A stretch of DNA of 64,000 nucleotides from Spirochaetia bacterium (GTDB taxonomy: Bacteria; Spirochaetota; Spirochaetia; Treponematales; Treponemataceae). The notes below the pieces were generated by a model, which made no database searches, was not told the origin of the DNA, and saw only the letters and a list, made by a program, of their open reading frames with translations. Below, piece by piece: positions 51,904 through 60,714 of the stretch (positions are counted from its first letter, which is position 1; every line of letters starts with the position of its first letter). Location: positions 1 to 64,000 of the forward strand of contig CAAGGF010000077.1 of assembly GCA_900769325.1 (NCBI GenBank), written 5' to 3'. A program made the translations under genes and the position numbers.

Positions 51904-52281
51904 ATGAAGAAAAAAGCACCAAAATTTTTCTGCGAAAACTGCGGAGAAGAAGTAAAAGAAAATGCAAAAATCTGTACTCACTGCGGGAAATTTTTTACGA
52001 ATATCCGGTGTCCTAAATGTTTTCATCAGGGAGACTCAAAGGAATTTAAAAATGGCTGCCCAGAATGCGGCTATTCAAATGCTAAAAACAATTTTAATCA
52101 AAAAGAAGAAAACGAAAGCAAGAAATATAACGGAAACTTTTTTAAAAATTATATAGAAAAATATTACCCTGAACAAAATAAAAAAAGCCGGGAAAACTCA
52201 TTACCGGCATGGATTTATATTTTTACGCTTGCTGTTTTAGTTACAATTATAATTGCATTTTACAGTTGTCTTATAAAATAA
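51904..52281 (+). CDS. Zinc-ribbon protein with C-terminal membrane anchor
   Basis: A 125-residue protein with two zinc-ribbon motifs (FCENCGEE...CTHCGKFF, about 9-30, and CPKCF...CPECGYS, about 37-58). A polar linker and a single C-terminal span (about 102-122) follow. The ribbons would face the cytoplasm. Function is unknown; such tail-anchored ribbons are common in spirochaetes and Firmicutes. Its stop directly abuts the 3' end of a tRNA-Leu gene on the other strand. Confidence 0.75.
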   Translation: MKKKAPKFFCENCGEEVKENAKICTHCGKFFTNIRCPKCFHQGDSKEFKNGCPECGYSNAKNNFNQKEENESKKYNGNFFKNYIEKYYPEQNKKSRENSLPAWIYIFTLAVLVTIIIAFYSCLIK

Positions 52282-52365
52282 TACCCGGCACGAGACTTGA
52301 ACTCGCATGAGCAAATGCTCACCTGGACCTGAACCAGGCGCGTCTACCAATTCCGCCAACCAGGC
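52282..52365 (-). tRNA. tRNA-Leu (anticodon CAG)
   Basis: An 84-base class II tRNA. The 5' acceptor GCCTGGT pairs with GCCGGGT through three wobble pairs, including G1-U72. The anticodon stem CCTGG/CCAGG is perfect with loop TTCAGGT, giving CAG. A leucine-type variable arm (TGAGCATTTGCTCA) and T loop TTCAAGT follow. No CCA is encoded. The D region GGCGGAATTGGTAGACGC is typical of Leu. Confidence 0.92.
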
Positions 52366-52377
52366 AAATGTAGAATT

Positions 52378-52406
52378 ATTATATACAAAATTATTTTTCA
52401 GGTCAA
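52378..52406 (-). promoter_or_regulatory. Promoter of tRNA-Leu
   Basis: On the minus strand TTGACC (52406-52401) and a perfect TATAAT (52383-52378) are separated by 17 bases, 12 bases from the tRNA 5' end. Confidence 0.85.
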
Positions 52407-52463
52407 GCATAGAATTTTCTTTGAATTCTCTTCTGAATTTTCTTTGTAGTTTTTTTCTAAAAA

Positions 52464-53204
52464 TCATTCATCGTAAAAAAAAGAAACATTTTGATTTGAA
52501 AACGGATTAAAAAATTCAAGAGAAACGGCTTTAAACTTTAACTTTTCTTTTAATTCTTTGTTTTTTGCAGAAAAATTATATAAACAGTCGTTTTTTACGG
52601 GAATGCACGCCCATGCTAAATGCGATCTCACCTGGTGGCGGAATCCTTGCGTTATTCTGCATTGAACATTAAAAGATTCATTAGTTTTTGAAAGAACTTT
52701 CACTTCTGTTGTGTATTTTTTTTTGCTTCCGACTTTTTTTAAAGAAAATTTTCCTGATTTTTCAGTTACCGGTCTGACTTCCTTTAAATCTTTTCCATAA
52801 TGCCTGAAAAACGAAGAAATGGTAAATTGATTTGAAAGCTCAATTTTTTCTTCTGGAAATCCTGAAAGAGATAAAGTGTTTTCGCATAAATAATCGCATT
52901 CAGCGTTATAAGTTTTTATAAATTTTCCCTCTTTTTGCTGAATCTGAATAAAATCATAAAATTCCTGATTTAAAGCAATCAAAAAAATTCCTTCTGTCAG
53001 TGTATCAAGCCTGTGAACAAGACCGAATTCGCACGGTTTTATGCCACTTACATTTTTTATCTCCGGAAAAAGTTTTACGGCAAAAGAAAGAGCATTTTCA
53101 TCGTCTGAAAAATCAAGGGGTGCACACGGAAGAAAAGGCGGTTTATAAACAATAAGAAAAGGATTTGTGCTGCTGGGATTATTTAAAATTTTTATTTGAT
53201 GCAT
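52464..53204 (-). CDS. RluA-family pseudouridine synthase
   Basis: A 246-residue single-domain RluA-type enzyme without an S4 domain. The catalytic Asp is D67 in HRLDTLTEG, which departs from the usual HRLDxxTSG at two positions. The later GFRHQVRSHLAW motif matches the family. The target uridine is unknown; TruC- or RluA-like roles are possible. It overlaps the end of the rluD-like gene by 13 bases and is the last gene of the long minus-strand operon. Confidence 0.83.
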   Translation of the reverse strand: MHQIKILNNPSSTNPFLIVYKPPFLPCAPLDFSDDENALSFAVKLFPEIKNVSGIKPCEFGLVHRLDTLTEGIFLIALNQEFYDFIQIQQKEGKFIKTYNAECDYLCENTLSLSGFPEEKIELSNQFTISSFFRHYGKDLKEVRPVTEKSGKFSLKKVGSKKKYTTEVKVLSKTNESFNVQCRITQGFRHQVRSHLAWACIPVKNDCLYNFSAKNKELKEKLKFKAVSLEFFNPFSNQNVSFFYDE

Positions 53205-54178
53205 TTTACCCTCGGCATTACTTCTTTCGGATATTTTTTCTTTAACTTTTTTAAAACTTCATAAAAACGGGACGGAATTTGGGATTTAAAACAGTGATAT
53301 TTTTCTTTTCCAGGAAGCTTTATCACAAGTTTTCTTGAATGAAGCATTAAAGGCACATCCGGAAAATTTTCATCAGGTTTTGAATAAATTTTATCGCCTA
53401 AAATCTGACAGCCTAAATATTTCATGTGAACCCTTATTTGATGCGTGCGGCCTGTTTTTATTCTTACGCGTACAACAGAATACGGACCGTAACAGGAAAT
53501 GCAGTGATAAATTGACCTTGCAAATTTTCCCTCAGTCGTATCTTTTAAAGCCTTAAACCTTTTTCTGTTTTTACTGTCGCGGACAATTTGAGTTCTTACA
53601 TCTCCGCTTGATGCAGGCGGCCGGCCTTTGCAGATTAGAATATATTCTTTTTGAACAAGCCTTTCTTTAAATTGAAAAGACAAATATTCTTCGGTTTCGC
53701 GGTTTTTTGCCGTAATTATAATTCCTGATGTATCTTTATCAAGTCGGTGAACGATTCCAGGTCTGCGGGATTTTAAAATTTCATTTTGCGAAACATCTTT
53801 TTTTTGCGGAACAGCTTCTTTTTTCCAGTGATAAAGAAGTGCATTTACAAGCGTTTTTGACCAGTTTCCAAGAGCCGGATGAGTTACCATGCCGGAAACT
53901 TTATTGACAACAGTTACATTTTCATCTTCATAAATTATTTTAAGCGGAATATTTTCAGGTTCAATATCTGTAGGAATATTATCTTCCCAGAGAATTTCAA
54001 TTATATCACCTTTTTTGACTTTTGAAGAAAGTTTTGCGTTTTTTCCATTTAAAAGAATTTCTTGTGCAGTCGCTTTCAATTTTGACCTGTTCATTCCTTG
54101 AGGAATTGAAGCGATATACTGGTCAAGGCGGATAGTTTCACAGGAAATTTCAGGGACTTTTACAAAAATTGAAGGCAT
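53192..54178 (-). CDS. Ribosomal large-subunit pseudouridine synthase, RluD type
   Basis: A 328-residue enzyme with an N-terminal S4 RNA-binding domain (about 15-75, RLDQYIASI...LNGKNAKLSSKVKKGDII) and a catalytic domain with D147 in HRLDKDTSG. The later RTHQIRVHMKYLGCQILGDKIY is diagnostic. RluD modifies 23S rRNA helix 69; the exact target here is inferred from family. It starts 1 base after the small secreted-protein gene stop. Confidence 0.9.
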   Translation of the reverse strand: MPSIFVKVPEISCETIRLDQYIASIPQGMNRSKLKATAQEILLNGKNAKLSSKVKKGDIIEILWEDNIPTDIEPENIPLKIIYEDENVTVVNKVSGMVTHPALGNWSKTLVNALLYHWKKEAVPQKKDVSQNEILKSRRPGIVHRLDKDTSGIIITAKNRETEEYLSFQFKERLVQKEYILICKGRPPASSGDVRTQIVRDSKNRKRFKALKDTTEGKFARSIYHCISCYGPYSVVRVRIKTGRTHQIRVHMKYLGCQILGDKIYSKPDENFPDVPLMLHSRKLVIKLPGKEKYHCFKSQIPSRFYEVLKKLKKKYPKEVMPRVKCIK

Positions 54179-54179
54179 T

Positions 54180-54767
54180 TTATTTCACCTTAAGTTTTTT
54201 TGCGTTTTTAATATTCTTTTTGGAAGTCTCAGAAGAATTTTCATCAGATTGATTTTCATCGTTTAAAATATTTTCTTCTTGTAAATCTTCTGTTTGTTGT
54301 ATAGAAGGAAGTTTTATGGCATCCGGGTCGTTTTTTATGGGATTAATTTTTACAGGATTGTTCGGGTCGTTTATTTTCTTTTTTGCGTTGTTTCGTTTTA
54401 CAGAATTTACGATTAAATCTGTTATTCCGATGCAAAGACTTATTCCTAAAGAAGTTAAAATTATTCCGATTTGCTCATCAGTTGAAAAACTTGAATCTGA
54501 AGATTGTGCAAAAGGATTTACAAAATATTGCGGGTCAAAATTATTGAAAGCGAATTTTCCAAGTGAATAACCTAAAGTTGCGTTAAAAGTGATAAAAGGC
54601 ATTGCTCCAAGCGTTATAATTTCTGCACGGCGTAAATCATGCAAAAAACCTGGAAATTCATTATCTGAATAAGGTTCTGGAGTTCTTGATTCTGCGAAAA
54701 AAAGATTTTCTGCAAAAAGAGAAAAAATCAAAATAAATGCCGTAATTTTTATCTTTTTTAAACTCAA
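54180..54767 (-). CDS. Small exported/membrane protein of unknown function
   Basis: A 195-residue protein with an N-terminal signal peptide (about 1-26), two further hydrophobic segments (about 48-72 and 98-122) and a C-terminal tail rich in Asn, Asp, Glu and Lys, probably disordered. No family is recognised. It overlaps yggS by 4 bases and precedes rluD, so it is operonic but not functionally explained. Confidence 0.7.
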   Translation of the reverse strand: MSLKKIKITAFILIFSLFAENLFFAESRTPEPYSDNEFPGFLHDLRRAEIITLGAMPFITFNATLGYSLGKFAFNNFDPQYFVNPFAQSSDSSFSTDEQIGIILTSLGISLCIGITDLIVNSVKRNNAKKKINDPNNPVKINPIKNDPDAIKLPSIQQTEDLQEENILNDENQSDENSSETSKKNIKNAKKLKVK

Positions 54768-55471
54768 TTGTAAATCCTTTCACCGAAAATTGCAGTTCCG
54801 ATTCTTACTTGAGTTGAACCTTCCTCGATTGCAATTTTAAAATCACCAGACATTCCCATCGAAAGGATTTCAAGCGGAAGATTTTTATATTTTTCTTTTA
54901 AAATTTGAGAATATTCTTTTAAAGTCCTGAATGATGAACGAATCAGTTTTTCATCAGATGTAAAAGGAGCCATTGTCATAAAACCTGAAAGAATTAAATG
55001 CGGAAGATTCCCGTCAGAACAGAATTTTACGGCTTGTTCAAGGTCGCTGAAAGAGAGAAAACCGGATTTTGATTCTTCTCCAGTGTGAACTTCAAGAAGA
55101 ATTTTTATTTTTTTATTGATTTTTGCACACTGTTTTTCTATTTCTTTTAATAGTGAAAGGCTGTCAACCGATTCGATAAAATCTGCGTATAAAACGGCAT
55201 TTTTTACTTTGTTTGACTGAAGGTGCCCGATTAAATGAAGAGAAACCTCAGGGTATTCATTTTTAATCTGCGGGAATTTTTTTAATATTTCCTGAACTCT
55301 GTTTTCACCAAATGAAAGCTGACCTGCTTTAATTGCAGAAATAATTTCTTCCTGTGAATGAAATTTTGAAACTGCAAGAAGCGAAACAGAATTTTGAGGA
55401 CGATGGGCTTTTTCTTCCTCTAATCTTATTTGGGCATTTATTTTTTCTAAATTTGATTTTATGTCTTCCAT
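54764..55471 (-). CDS. yggS: YggS-family pyridoxal phosphate homeostasis protein
   Basis: A 235-residue PLP-binding protein with the alanine racemase-like barrel only. The PLP lysine is in LLAVSKFHSQEE near residue 33. HLIGHLQSNK and LSMGMSGDFKIAIEEGSTQVRIGTAIFG are family signatures. It buffers PLP and affects amino acid balance; no enzyme activity is known. It lies 5 bases after rsmA. Confidence 0.93.
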   Translation of the reverse strand: MEDIKSNLEKINAQIRLEEEKAHRPQNSVSLLAVSKFHSQEEIISAIKAGQLSFGENRVQEILKKFPQIKNEYPEVSLHLIGHLQSNKVKNAVLYADFIESVDSLSLLKEIEKQCAKINKKIKILLEVHTGEESKSGFLSFSDLEQAVKFCSDGNLPHLILSGFMTMAPFTSDEKLIRSSFRTLKEYSQILKEKYKNLPLEILSMGMSGDFKIAIEEGSTQVRIGTAIFGERIYN

Positions 55472-55476
55472 ATTTT

Positions 55477-56340
55477 TTAAATTATACCGTTATTGATAAT
55501 ATCAGACAACCTTAAAAAATCTTCTATTTTTAATTCTTCGGCACGGCTTGTGAGTTTTAATTCCGATTTTAAAATATATTCCTCTGCCCTTTTTGAATCT
55601 TTTAAAAATCCCGTAAGATTGTTCTTGATGTTTTTTCTGCGTGAGGAAAAAAGAGCTTTTTGAACTTTCATAAAAAGACTTGGATTTTCACACAACGGAA
55701 AACCTTCTTTTTTTGTAAAGACTACAGAACGTGAATCTACATTCGGTTTTGGCCAGAAATTTCCACCAGCTAAATCCATCAAAAATTCGATATTGTACGC
55801 CCACTGACACAAAACTGAAAAAGACGAATAATCCGCACTTTTAGGTTTTGCCATCATACGCATTGCAACTTCTTTTTGAACTGTTATAACTCCCCTTTCA
55901 AAACGCACATTTTCTTCTATAAAATCTGCAAATAAAGATGCGGCAATATTGTACGGAAGATTTGAAAAAAATCTTGACGGAAAACCGCTGTTTTTAAAGA
56001 CTTCTTTCCATGTTTTTAAAACATCTCCTTCGATTATTTGCAACTGGCCTGATTTTATTTCTTCTTGAAAAAAAACTTTCAAAAGTTGAATAAAACCTTT
56101 GTCGATTTCAAAAACTTTTAATTTTGCACCGCGCCTTAAAATTTCACTTGTCATTGCACCAAGACCCGGACCTACTTCCCAGACAGTTTCTGATGAATCT
56201 ACAGAAAGGGCATCGATTAATTTGATTCTGGCATTTTCGTTAATTAAAAAATTCTGCCCGAATTTTTTTTGCATTGCCATTGAATTGCTTGAAAGAATTT
56301 CTTTTAGTACAGATACAGAATTGTAATCCGGCAGGTTCAT
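55477..56340 (-). CDS. rsmA: 16S rRNA dimethyladenosine transferase
   Basis: A 287-residue SAM-dependent methyltransferase (KsgA/RsmA) that dimethylates two adjacent adenosines near the 3' end of 16S rRNA. KKFGQNFLINENARIKLIDAL at the start, the VGPGLGAMTSEI SAM loop and the catalytic NLPYNIAA motif are all present. It is the standard length. It begins 7 bases after the comEC-like gene stop. Confidence 0.95.
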   Translation of the reverse strand: MNLPDYNSVSVLKEILSSNSMAMQKKFGQNFLINENARIKLIDALSVDSSETVWEVGPGLGAMTSEILRRGAKLKVFEIDKGFIQLLKVFFQEEIKSGQLQIIEGDVLKTWKEVFKNSGFPSRFFSNLPYNIAASLFADFIEENVRFERGVITVQKEVAMRMMAKPKSADYSSFSVLCQWAYNIEFLMDLAGGNFWPKPNVDSRSVVFTKKEGFPLCENPSLFMKVQKALFSSRRKNIKNNLTGFLKDSKRAEEYILKSELKLTSRAEELKIEDFLRLSDIINNGII

Positions 56341-56347
56341 TTTTACC

Positions 56348-57637
56348 TCAATTTATTGAAATAGTTTTGCATTTTGAAAACAAGAGAACTAAAAATTCTA
56401 TCAGATTATATAATATTTTCATAAAAATTGCACTAAAATCAGAAAAAAACGGAAAAATTAAACAGAGAATTATCAAAAAAATTCCTGAATAAATAAAAAA
56501 TGTCACAATCGGAGAAACGATAACAGAAGAAATAATTCCAATCGGAGAAAAAGAGCCGAAAAGAAAAAGGCTTGAAGGCATTGTAAAAATCTGTGCAGAA
56601 AAACTTGCAGATAAAGAAGAAGAAAGTTTTTCAGGCAATATTTTTATCGTTTTGGAATTTATAAAATCTGAAAGCAGAAGAATTCCAAAAAGTGCACTGT
56701 AAGAAAGAATGAAAGCGGCATTCCTGTAATGTTCAGGAAAAATCATAAGGTGAATTAAAAACGAAAATGAAAGAATTTCTGTCATTTTTACATTCTTAAA
56801 ACCTAACCAGTTTAGTATTATTGAACAAAGACTGCACAAAAAAGCCCTGAATAAAGATGGTGAAAGACCTGCGAAAAATACAAAAACAGAAATTACAAAA
56901 ATTTCAATCAAAAAAGAAAGAGCTCTTTTTCCAAAAAAACGCTTATTAAAAAATGATGTAATTTTCCTGAAAAGCATAAGATGCATTCCTGAAAGTGCAA
57001 GAATATGTGAAAGTCCTGCTTTTCTGAACGCTGAGGAAAGATTTTCGTCCGTATATTCCCTCATTCCCGTGATAAGTGCAAGTAAAAGAGAACCAGAATC
57101 TTTCCAGCTGAATAAAAGCCGTTTTAATTTAAGACGCAAAACTGCACGGAAATATTTTATTTTTCCAAAAAAATCATCATTCCATGACGATTTTAAAATT
57201 TCGTTTCCTTTGAAAATCAAATTTGAATTGTCTTTTTTTGAAAAAAAATTCCCGCGAACACAAATATCTGCTCCTTCATCATAAATAAAACCTTTAGTTT
57301 TCTTTGCTGCTGAAAAAAGTTTTCCAGGAAACAACGCTTCAACATCTTTTTCAGGCAAAAACAGTGTAATTTTTCCTTGAGCAGAAGATTTTTCATTGTT
57401 TTTGCCCGTAACGCCTTGTACACAAAAGTCAACGGAATAGCATTTTGATTTTTTTAATTTCACAGGCGATGAACATACAGTCCCGGAAACTTCACAGATT
57501 TTATTTAACGGAAGAAGGCATTTAAAAACATCTGATGATTTTTTTGAAGGCGTAACTAAACCTGAATAAATCAAAAGAGAAATTATAAATGCCGCATAAA
57601 TAAAAAGACCTGATTTTAGAAAAAATGATTTTACCAC
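56348..57637 (-). CDS. ComEC/Rec2-like competence membrane protein, short form
   Basis: A 429-residue polytopic membrane protein. An N-terminal soluble region (about 30-150) resembles the OB-like domain, and the competence domain follows, with AFRKAGLSHILALSGMHL at 203-220 and repeated hydrophobic spans to the end. Full ComEC (about 700-800 residues) also has a C-terminal metallo-beta-lactamase nuclease domain, absent here. It overlaps the HEAT gene by 7 bases. A DNA-uptake channel role is plausible; no other competence gene is in the window. Confidence 0.82.
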   Translation of the reverse strand: MVKSFFLKSGLFIYAAFIISLLIYSGLVTPSKKSSDVFKCLLPLNKICEVSGTVCSSPVKLKKSKCYSVDFCVQGVTGKNNEKSSAQGKITLFLPEKDVEALFPGKLFSAAKKTKGFIYDEGADICVRGNFFSKKDNSNLIFKGNEILKSSWNDDFFGKIKYFRAVLRLKLKRLLFSWKDSGSLLLALITGMREYTDENLSSAFRKAGLSHILALSGMHLMLFRKITSFFNKRFFGKRALSFLIEIFVISVFVFFAGLSPSLFRAFLCSLCSIILNWLGFKNVKMTEILSFSFLIHLMIFPEHYRNAAFILSYSALFGILLLSDFINSKTIKILPEKLSSSLSASFSAQIFTMPSSLFLFGSFSPIGIISSVIVSPIVTFFIYSGIFLIILCLIFPFFSDFSAIFMKILYNLIEFLVLLFSKCKTISIN

Positions 57638-58791
57638 TTCAACCCCGCAAGAGCACTGCGGGCTTTGTTGATAACTTCATCAGAATAATCGTAATATGTA
57701 ACAGACAAAAGAGAATCAAATGCATTTTTATCACCAATTGCTCCGAGTGCAGAAATTAATGCAAGGACAATTTCTTCCTCGACATCAGCATCATTTTCTT
57801 TCTGTCTGTTTAATTCTATAAGATAATCAGAAAAAAGGCTTACAGCTTTTATTGGAACTGTCTCTGAAACTGCTTCTATCACAATGCAGAAGTCAGAGGC
57901 TTTCATAATTCCGTTTGTGTATTCATTTTTTGCAAGATTGTAAAAATTTAAGATTGTGGAAGAACCTCGTGTCCATTTACTTTCTGCAAGAAATTTCATC
58001 ACATCAACCTGAAGCAAAATCAGCTCGTTCAAGGAAGAATTACCCTCTGTTATATATATACTCGCTGAAAGTATGTTTTCGGCAATCTGAGAACGAAAAA
58101 CCTGCGTTTTTTTTTCATTTTGGACAATTGTCTCAAAAATAAAGCGCAAATCGGAAAGATCTCCTGTAGAAATTATGTCTGTAATGTCTTTAACTGAATT
58201 GTCCGAAAGTTTTACGATTGCTTCTTTTAACTCTGGCTTAAAACTTTTCCATGAATCATCGCGGTATTTTTTAAAAAGAATTTTAAAAGTTTTTTCGTCT
58301 CCGATTTCACCTGAAGCAGAAATGAGGGCTTTGTAAAAATCCTGAGAAAAATTCTGAAAATCGTCAGATAAAAATGAATTTAATAATTCAACGAAGGCAA
58401 AAGAATTTAAAGTTCCTGAAGAAATTTTATTTAAAACAGCAATCCGTACATTTTCATCAGAAAAAGAATTAAAAATATTAAAGATTTTTTGTGAAAATTC
58501 AGATTTTTCAGTTTGGGAAAGAGAATCTGTATAATTAGACGGAACTGAAAGAATGGACAAAAGGCAAAGTGCATCTAAATCACGGTCATCTTCAAGAATT
58601 GTTTTATTCTGAAGGCAAAAATCGATTGCCATCAATGAAATTTGAACGCTTTCTTCCTGGGAAGCATTCCTTACTGAAGAAATTTTATCCTGAATATTTC
58701 CGCGGATAAACTGCTTTAAATTTTTAGAACTTTGAGAAAAACAAAAACTGTACAAAAAAAATGCTGAAATGAAAATTACGATTTTTTTCAT
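57631..58791 (-). CDS. Secreted HEAT-repeat-like protein
   Basis: A 386-residue protein with a signal peptide (MKKIVIFISAFFLYSFCFSQ). The mature part is helical and repeat-like, with alternating hydrophobic helices resembling HEAT repeats (last one NAFDSLLSVTYYDYSDEVINKARSALAGL). Its start overlaps the PilZ gene stop (ATGA), so the two are coupled. Function unknown; such repeats usually bind partners. Confidence 0.75.
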   Translation of the reverse strand: MKKIVIFISAFFLYSFCFSQSSKNLKQFIRGNIQDKISSVRNASQEESVQISLMAIDFCLQNKTILEDDRDLDALCLLSILSVPSNYTDSLSQTEKSEFSQKIFNIFNSFSDENVRIAVLNKISSGTLNSFAFVELLNSFLSDDFQNFSQDFYKALISASGEIGDEKTFKILFKKYRDDSWKSFKPELKEAIVKLSDNSVKDITDIISTGDLSDLRFIFETIVQNEKKTQVFRSQIAENILSASIYITEGNSSLNELILLQVDVMKFLAESKWTRGSSTILNFYNLAKNEYTNGIMKASDFCIVIEAVSETVPIKAVSLFSDYLIELNRQKENDADVEEEIVLALISALGAIGDKNAFDSLLSVTYYDYSDEVINKARSALAGLKW

Positions 58792-60008
58792 AAATCCTCC
58801 GGAATTTCTTGAAGTGAAAGGTCTTTTTCATATTCGTTGTCTGAAGATGCTGTTTCCTCTGGAAAATTATCCTGACTTAAATCAAAATCCGTTTTTTCAT
58901 CCAGAGAATTATCCTGAGAATAAAGACTTTCGTCTTGAGATTCTTCCTGTAAAGATGGTGCCGGAGAAGATTCTTCGTCTTTGTCGACTAAAGCCTGTGC
59001 TTCAAAAATGTCTTTTTCGGTTTGAGGAAGAATTTTATATACATAACTTAAAATGTAGTTACGCATCACAGAATCGATGTGAATACATTCAAAATGAAGC
59101 CTGGACTGATTTAAACTCTGATTATATTCTACAGTGCGCACAATTCCGAACATTACGATTAAACGGTTTTCAAGCTGGAACTGAATTTTTATCTGAAGAT
59201 TTGAAAGTCCTTTCCCGGCAATCCTGATTAATGCACCTTTTTCTGAAATATCTTCGATTTTGCATCTGTAACCGCCGCTGTTTTCTATGGCATTGTAGTC
59301 AACAGTTTTTGACCTTATGATATAAAGCATTCCGTTTATGTCGCATTTTGCTCTGATTGCGTTTCTTTTTTGGGTTCTTATTAGGTTTGAAGAATGTTTT
59401 AAGAAGATTGCTGCTTTTCCAAGAAAAATACCGCAGCCCTGAACGCTTGTATCAAAAACATAACGGGCATCTTCTTTTCGCCAGAGATAGACGCTAACAG
59501 ACTGATTTACCCAATCTTTTCCTTCTACGATAATCTGATCTTTTTGAGTCGGAAGTTTTATAATCAAATCGTGTCCGTTGCTTAAAATTTCTGAATAAAA
59601 AACGCCTTTTCCCGGCAAAATAATCCTTAATTTTTGCCCTGCATCAAGCGATTTTGTAGATTCAAGACCGCGTTTTTTATCTTCTACGCTGTCAATTTTT
59701 GCTTTAAAATCGTATAATTTTGAAAGAATTTTTTGCGTGTTTGAATAATTTATGGTGTCGTCAACTTCCGCAGAATTTTTGATGTCGGAAATACATTGTG
59801 TAAGGACATCAGCCGAAAGATAAATAGAAACTGGGTTTGAAAGTTCACATCGTTTTGCTGTAGTCCACAGAAGTTTAATTTCTGAAAGGCTAAAGCCGAA
59901 ATCCATTCCTTTTAAAATAAATTCGATTTGGCGGTGAAAAATATGAGAAAGTTTAAAAAGACCAAAAAAAATTGCACATAAAATCAGAAAACCAACGATA
60001 AACCACAT
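58788..60008 (-). CDS. Membrane-anchored PilZ-domain protein
   Basis: A 406-residue protein with one N-terminal span (about 2-20), a middle domain resembling the N-terminal domain of flagellar-brake-type proteins (about 120-205) and a PilZ domain with c-di-GMP-binding motifs RTQKR at 211-215 and DISEKG at 253-258. The C-terminal 60 residues are acidic (Asp/Glu/Ser). It probably senses c-di-GMP at the membrane and could affect motility. The ATG at 60008 is chosen over the TTG at 60020. It heads the long minus-strand operon to 52464. Confidence 0.85.
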   Translation of the reverse strand: MWFIVGFLILCAIFFGLFKLSHIFHRQIEFILKGMDFGFSLSEIKLLWTTAKRCELSNPVSIYLSADVLTQCISDIKNSAEVDDTINYSNTQKILSKLYDFKAKIDSVEDKKRGLESTKSLDAGQKLRIILPGKGVFYSEILSNGHDLIIKLPTQKDQIIVEGKDWVNQSVSVYLWRKEDARYVFDTSVQGCGIFLGKAAIFLKHSSNLIRTQKRNAIRAKCDINGMLYIIRSKTVDYNAIENSGGYRCKIEDISEKGALIRIAGKGLSNLQIKIQFQLENRLIVMFGIVRTVEYNQSLNQSRLHFECIHIDSVMRNYILSYVYKILPQTEKDIFEAQALVDKDEESSPAPSLQEESQDESLYSQDNSLDEKTDFDLSQDNFPEETASSDNEYEKDLSLQEIPEDL

Positions 60009-60052
60009 ATTAACAATCAACCTAAAATATACTATTATTTTATCATCATTTT

Positions 60053-60712
60053 ATGAAAAATCACAGTCTTTTAATAAATTTAATTATATTTTTTTTAGTT
60101 TTATTCTTTTTTGTGATTCCGCCGGCATTTTTTCCTTCTAAAGCGGTTGAAACAATTTCTTTTCCAATTACAAATCTTGTTCTTTTTTTGTTTTCGATTT
60201 TTCTGTTTTATTTTACATCAGGAAAAGAAAAAGATTTTAAAAATCCAAAAAAAAATAAAGGCCGACTTTTTAAATTGATTTTAAATGCAGCTCTTTGTTT
60301 TGCATCTCTTTTTGCACTTGGAATGATTTTTAATTTCCTTTCCTTTCAATTTTCACAAAAAAAAGCAGGAATCTGTCTTCCAGAAACAAAAAAAGAATTT
60401 TTTTACATTACCCTATCTTTTTTATTTTCTGCATTTTACGAGGAAATTTTATACAGACTTTACATTCCGGAACAAATTAAAACTTTTTTTCACGGAACAA
60501 AAAAGTACATCACAGTTTTTTTAATTTCAGAAATTCCGTCTTTGCTTTTTTTTGCACTCGCTCACAAATACAACGGAATTTTTGCTGTCCTTAATGCAGG
60601 TTTTGCATACATAATTTTAAGATTTTTCTATAAAAAAACAGATAATATTTTTGTAAATGTCGCATCTCATTTTTTTTACAATCTTACGATGCTTTTTCTT
60701 AGCTTGATTTAA
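60053..60712 (+). CDS. CPBP-family intramembrane metalloprotease
   Basis: A 219-residue multi-span membrane protein of the CPBP (CAAX/ABI) family. The catalytic residues are E130-E131 with R135 (YEEILYR), H171 (ALAHKYNG) and H206 with N210 (VASHFFYN). Bacterial members process membrane peptides or confer self-immunity to bacteriocins; the role here is unknown. It is divergent from the PilZ gene and converges with the DUF4340 gene, 2 bases away. Confidence 0.88.
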   Translation: MKNHSLLINLIIFFLVLFFFVIPPAFFPSKAVETISFPITNLVLFLFSIFLFYFTSGKEKDFKNPKKNKGRLFKLILNAALCFASLFALGMIFNFLSFQFSQKKAGICLPETKKEFFYITLSFLFSAFYEEILYRLYIPEQIKTFFHGTKKYITVFLISEIPSLLFFALAHKYNGIFAVLNAGFAYIILRFFYKKTDNIFVNVASHFFYNLTMLFLSLI

Positions 60713-60714
60713 GT

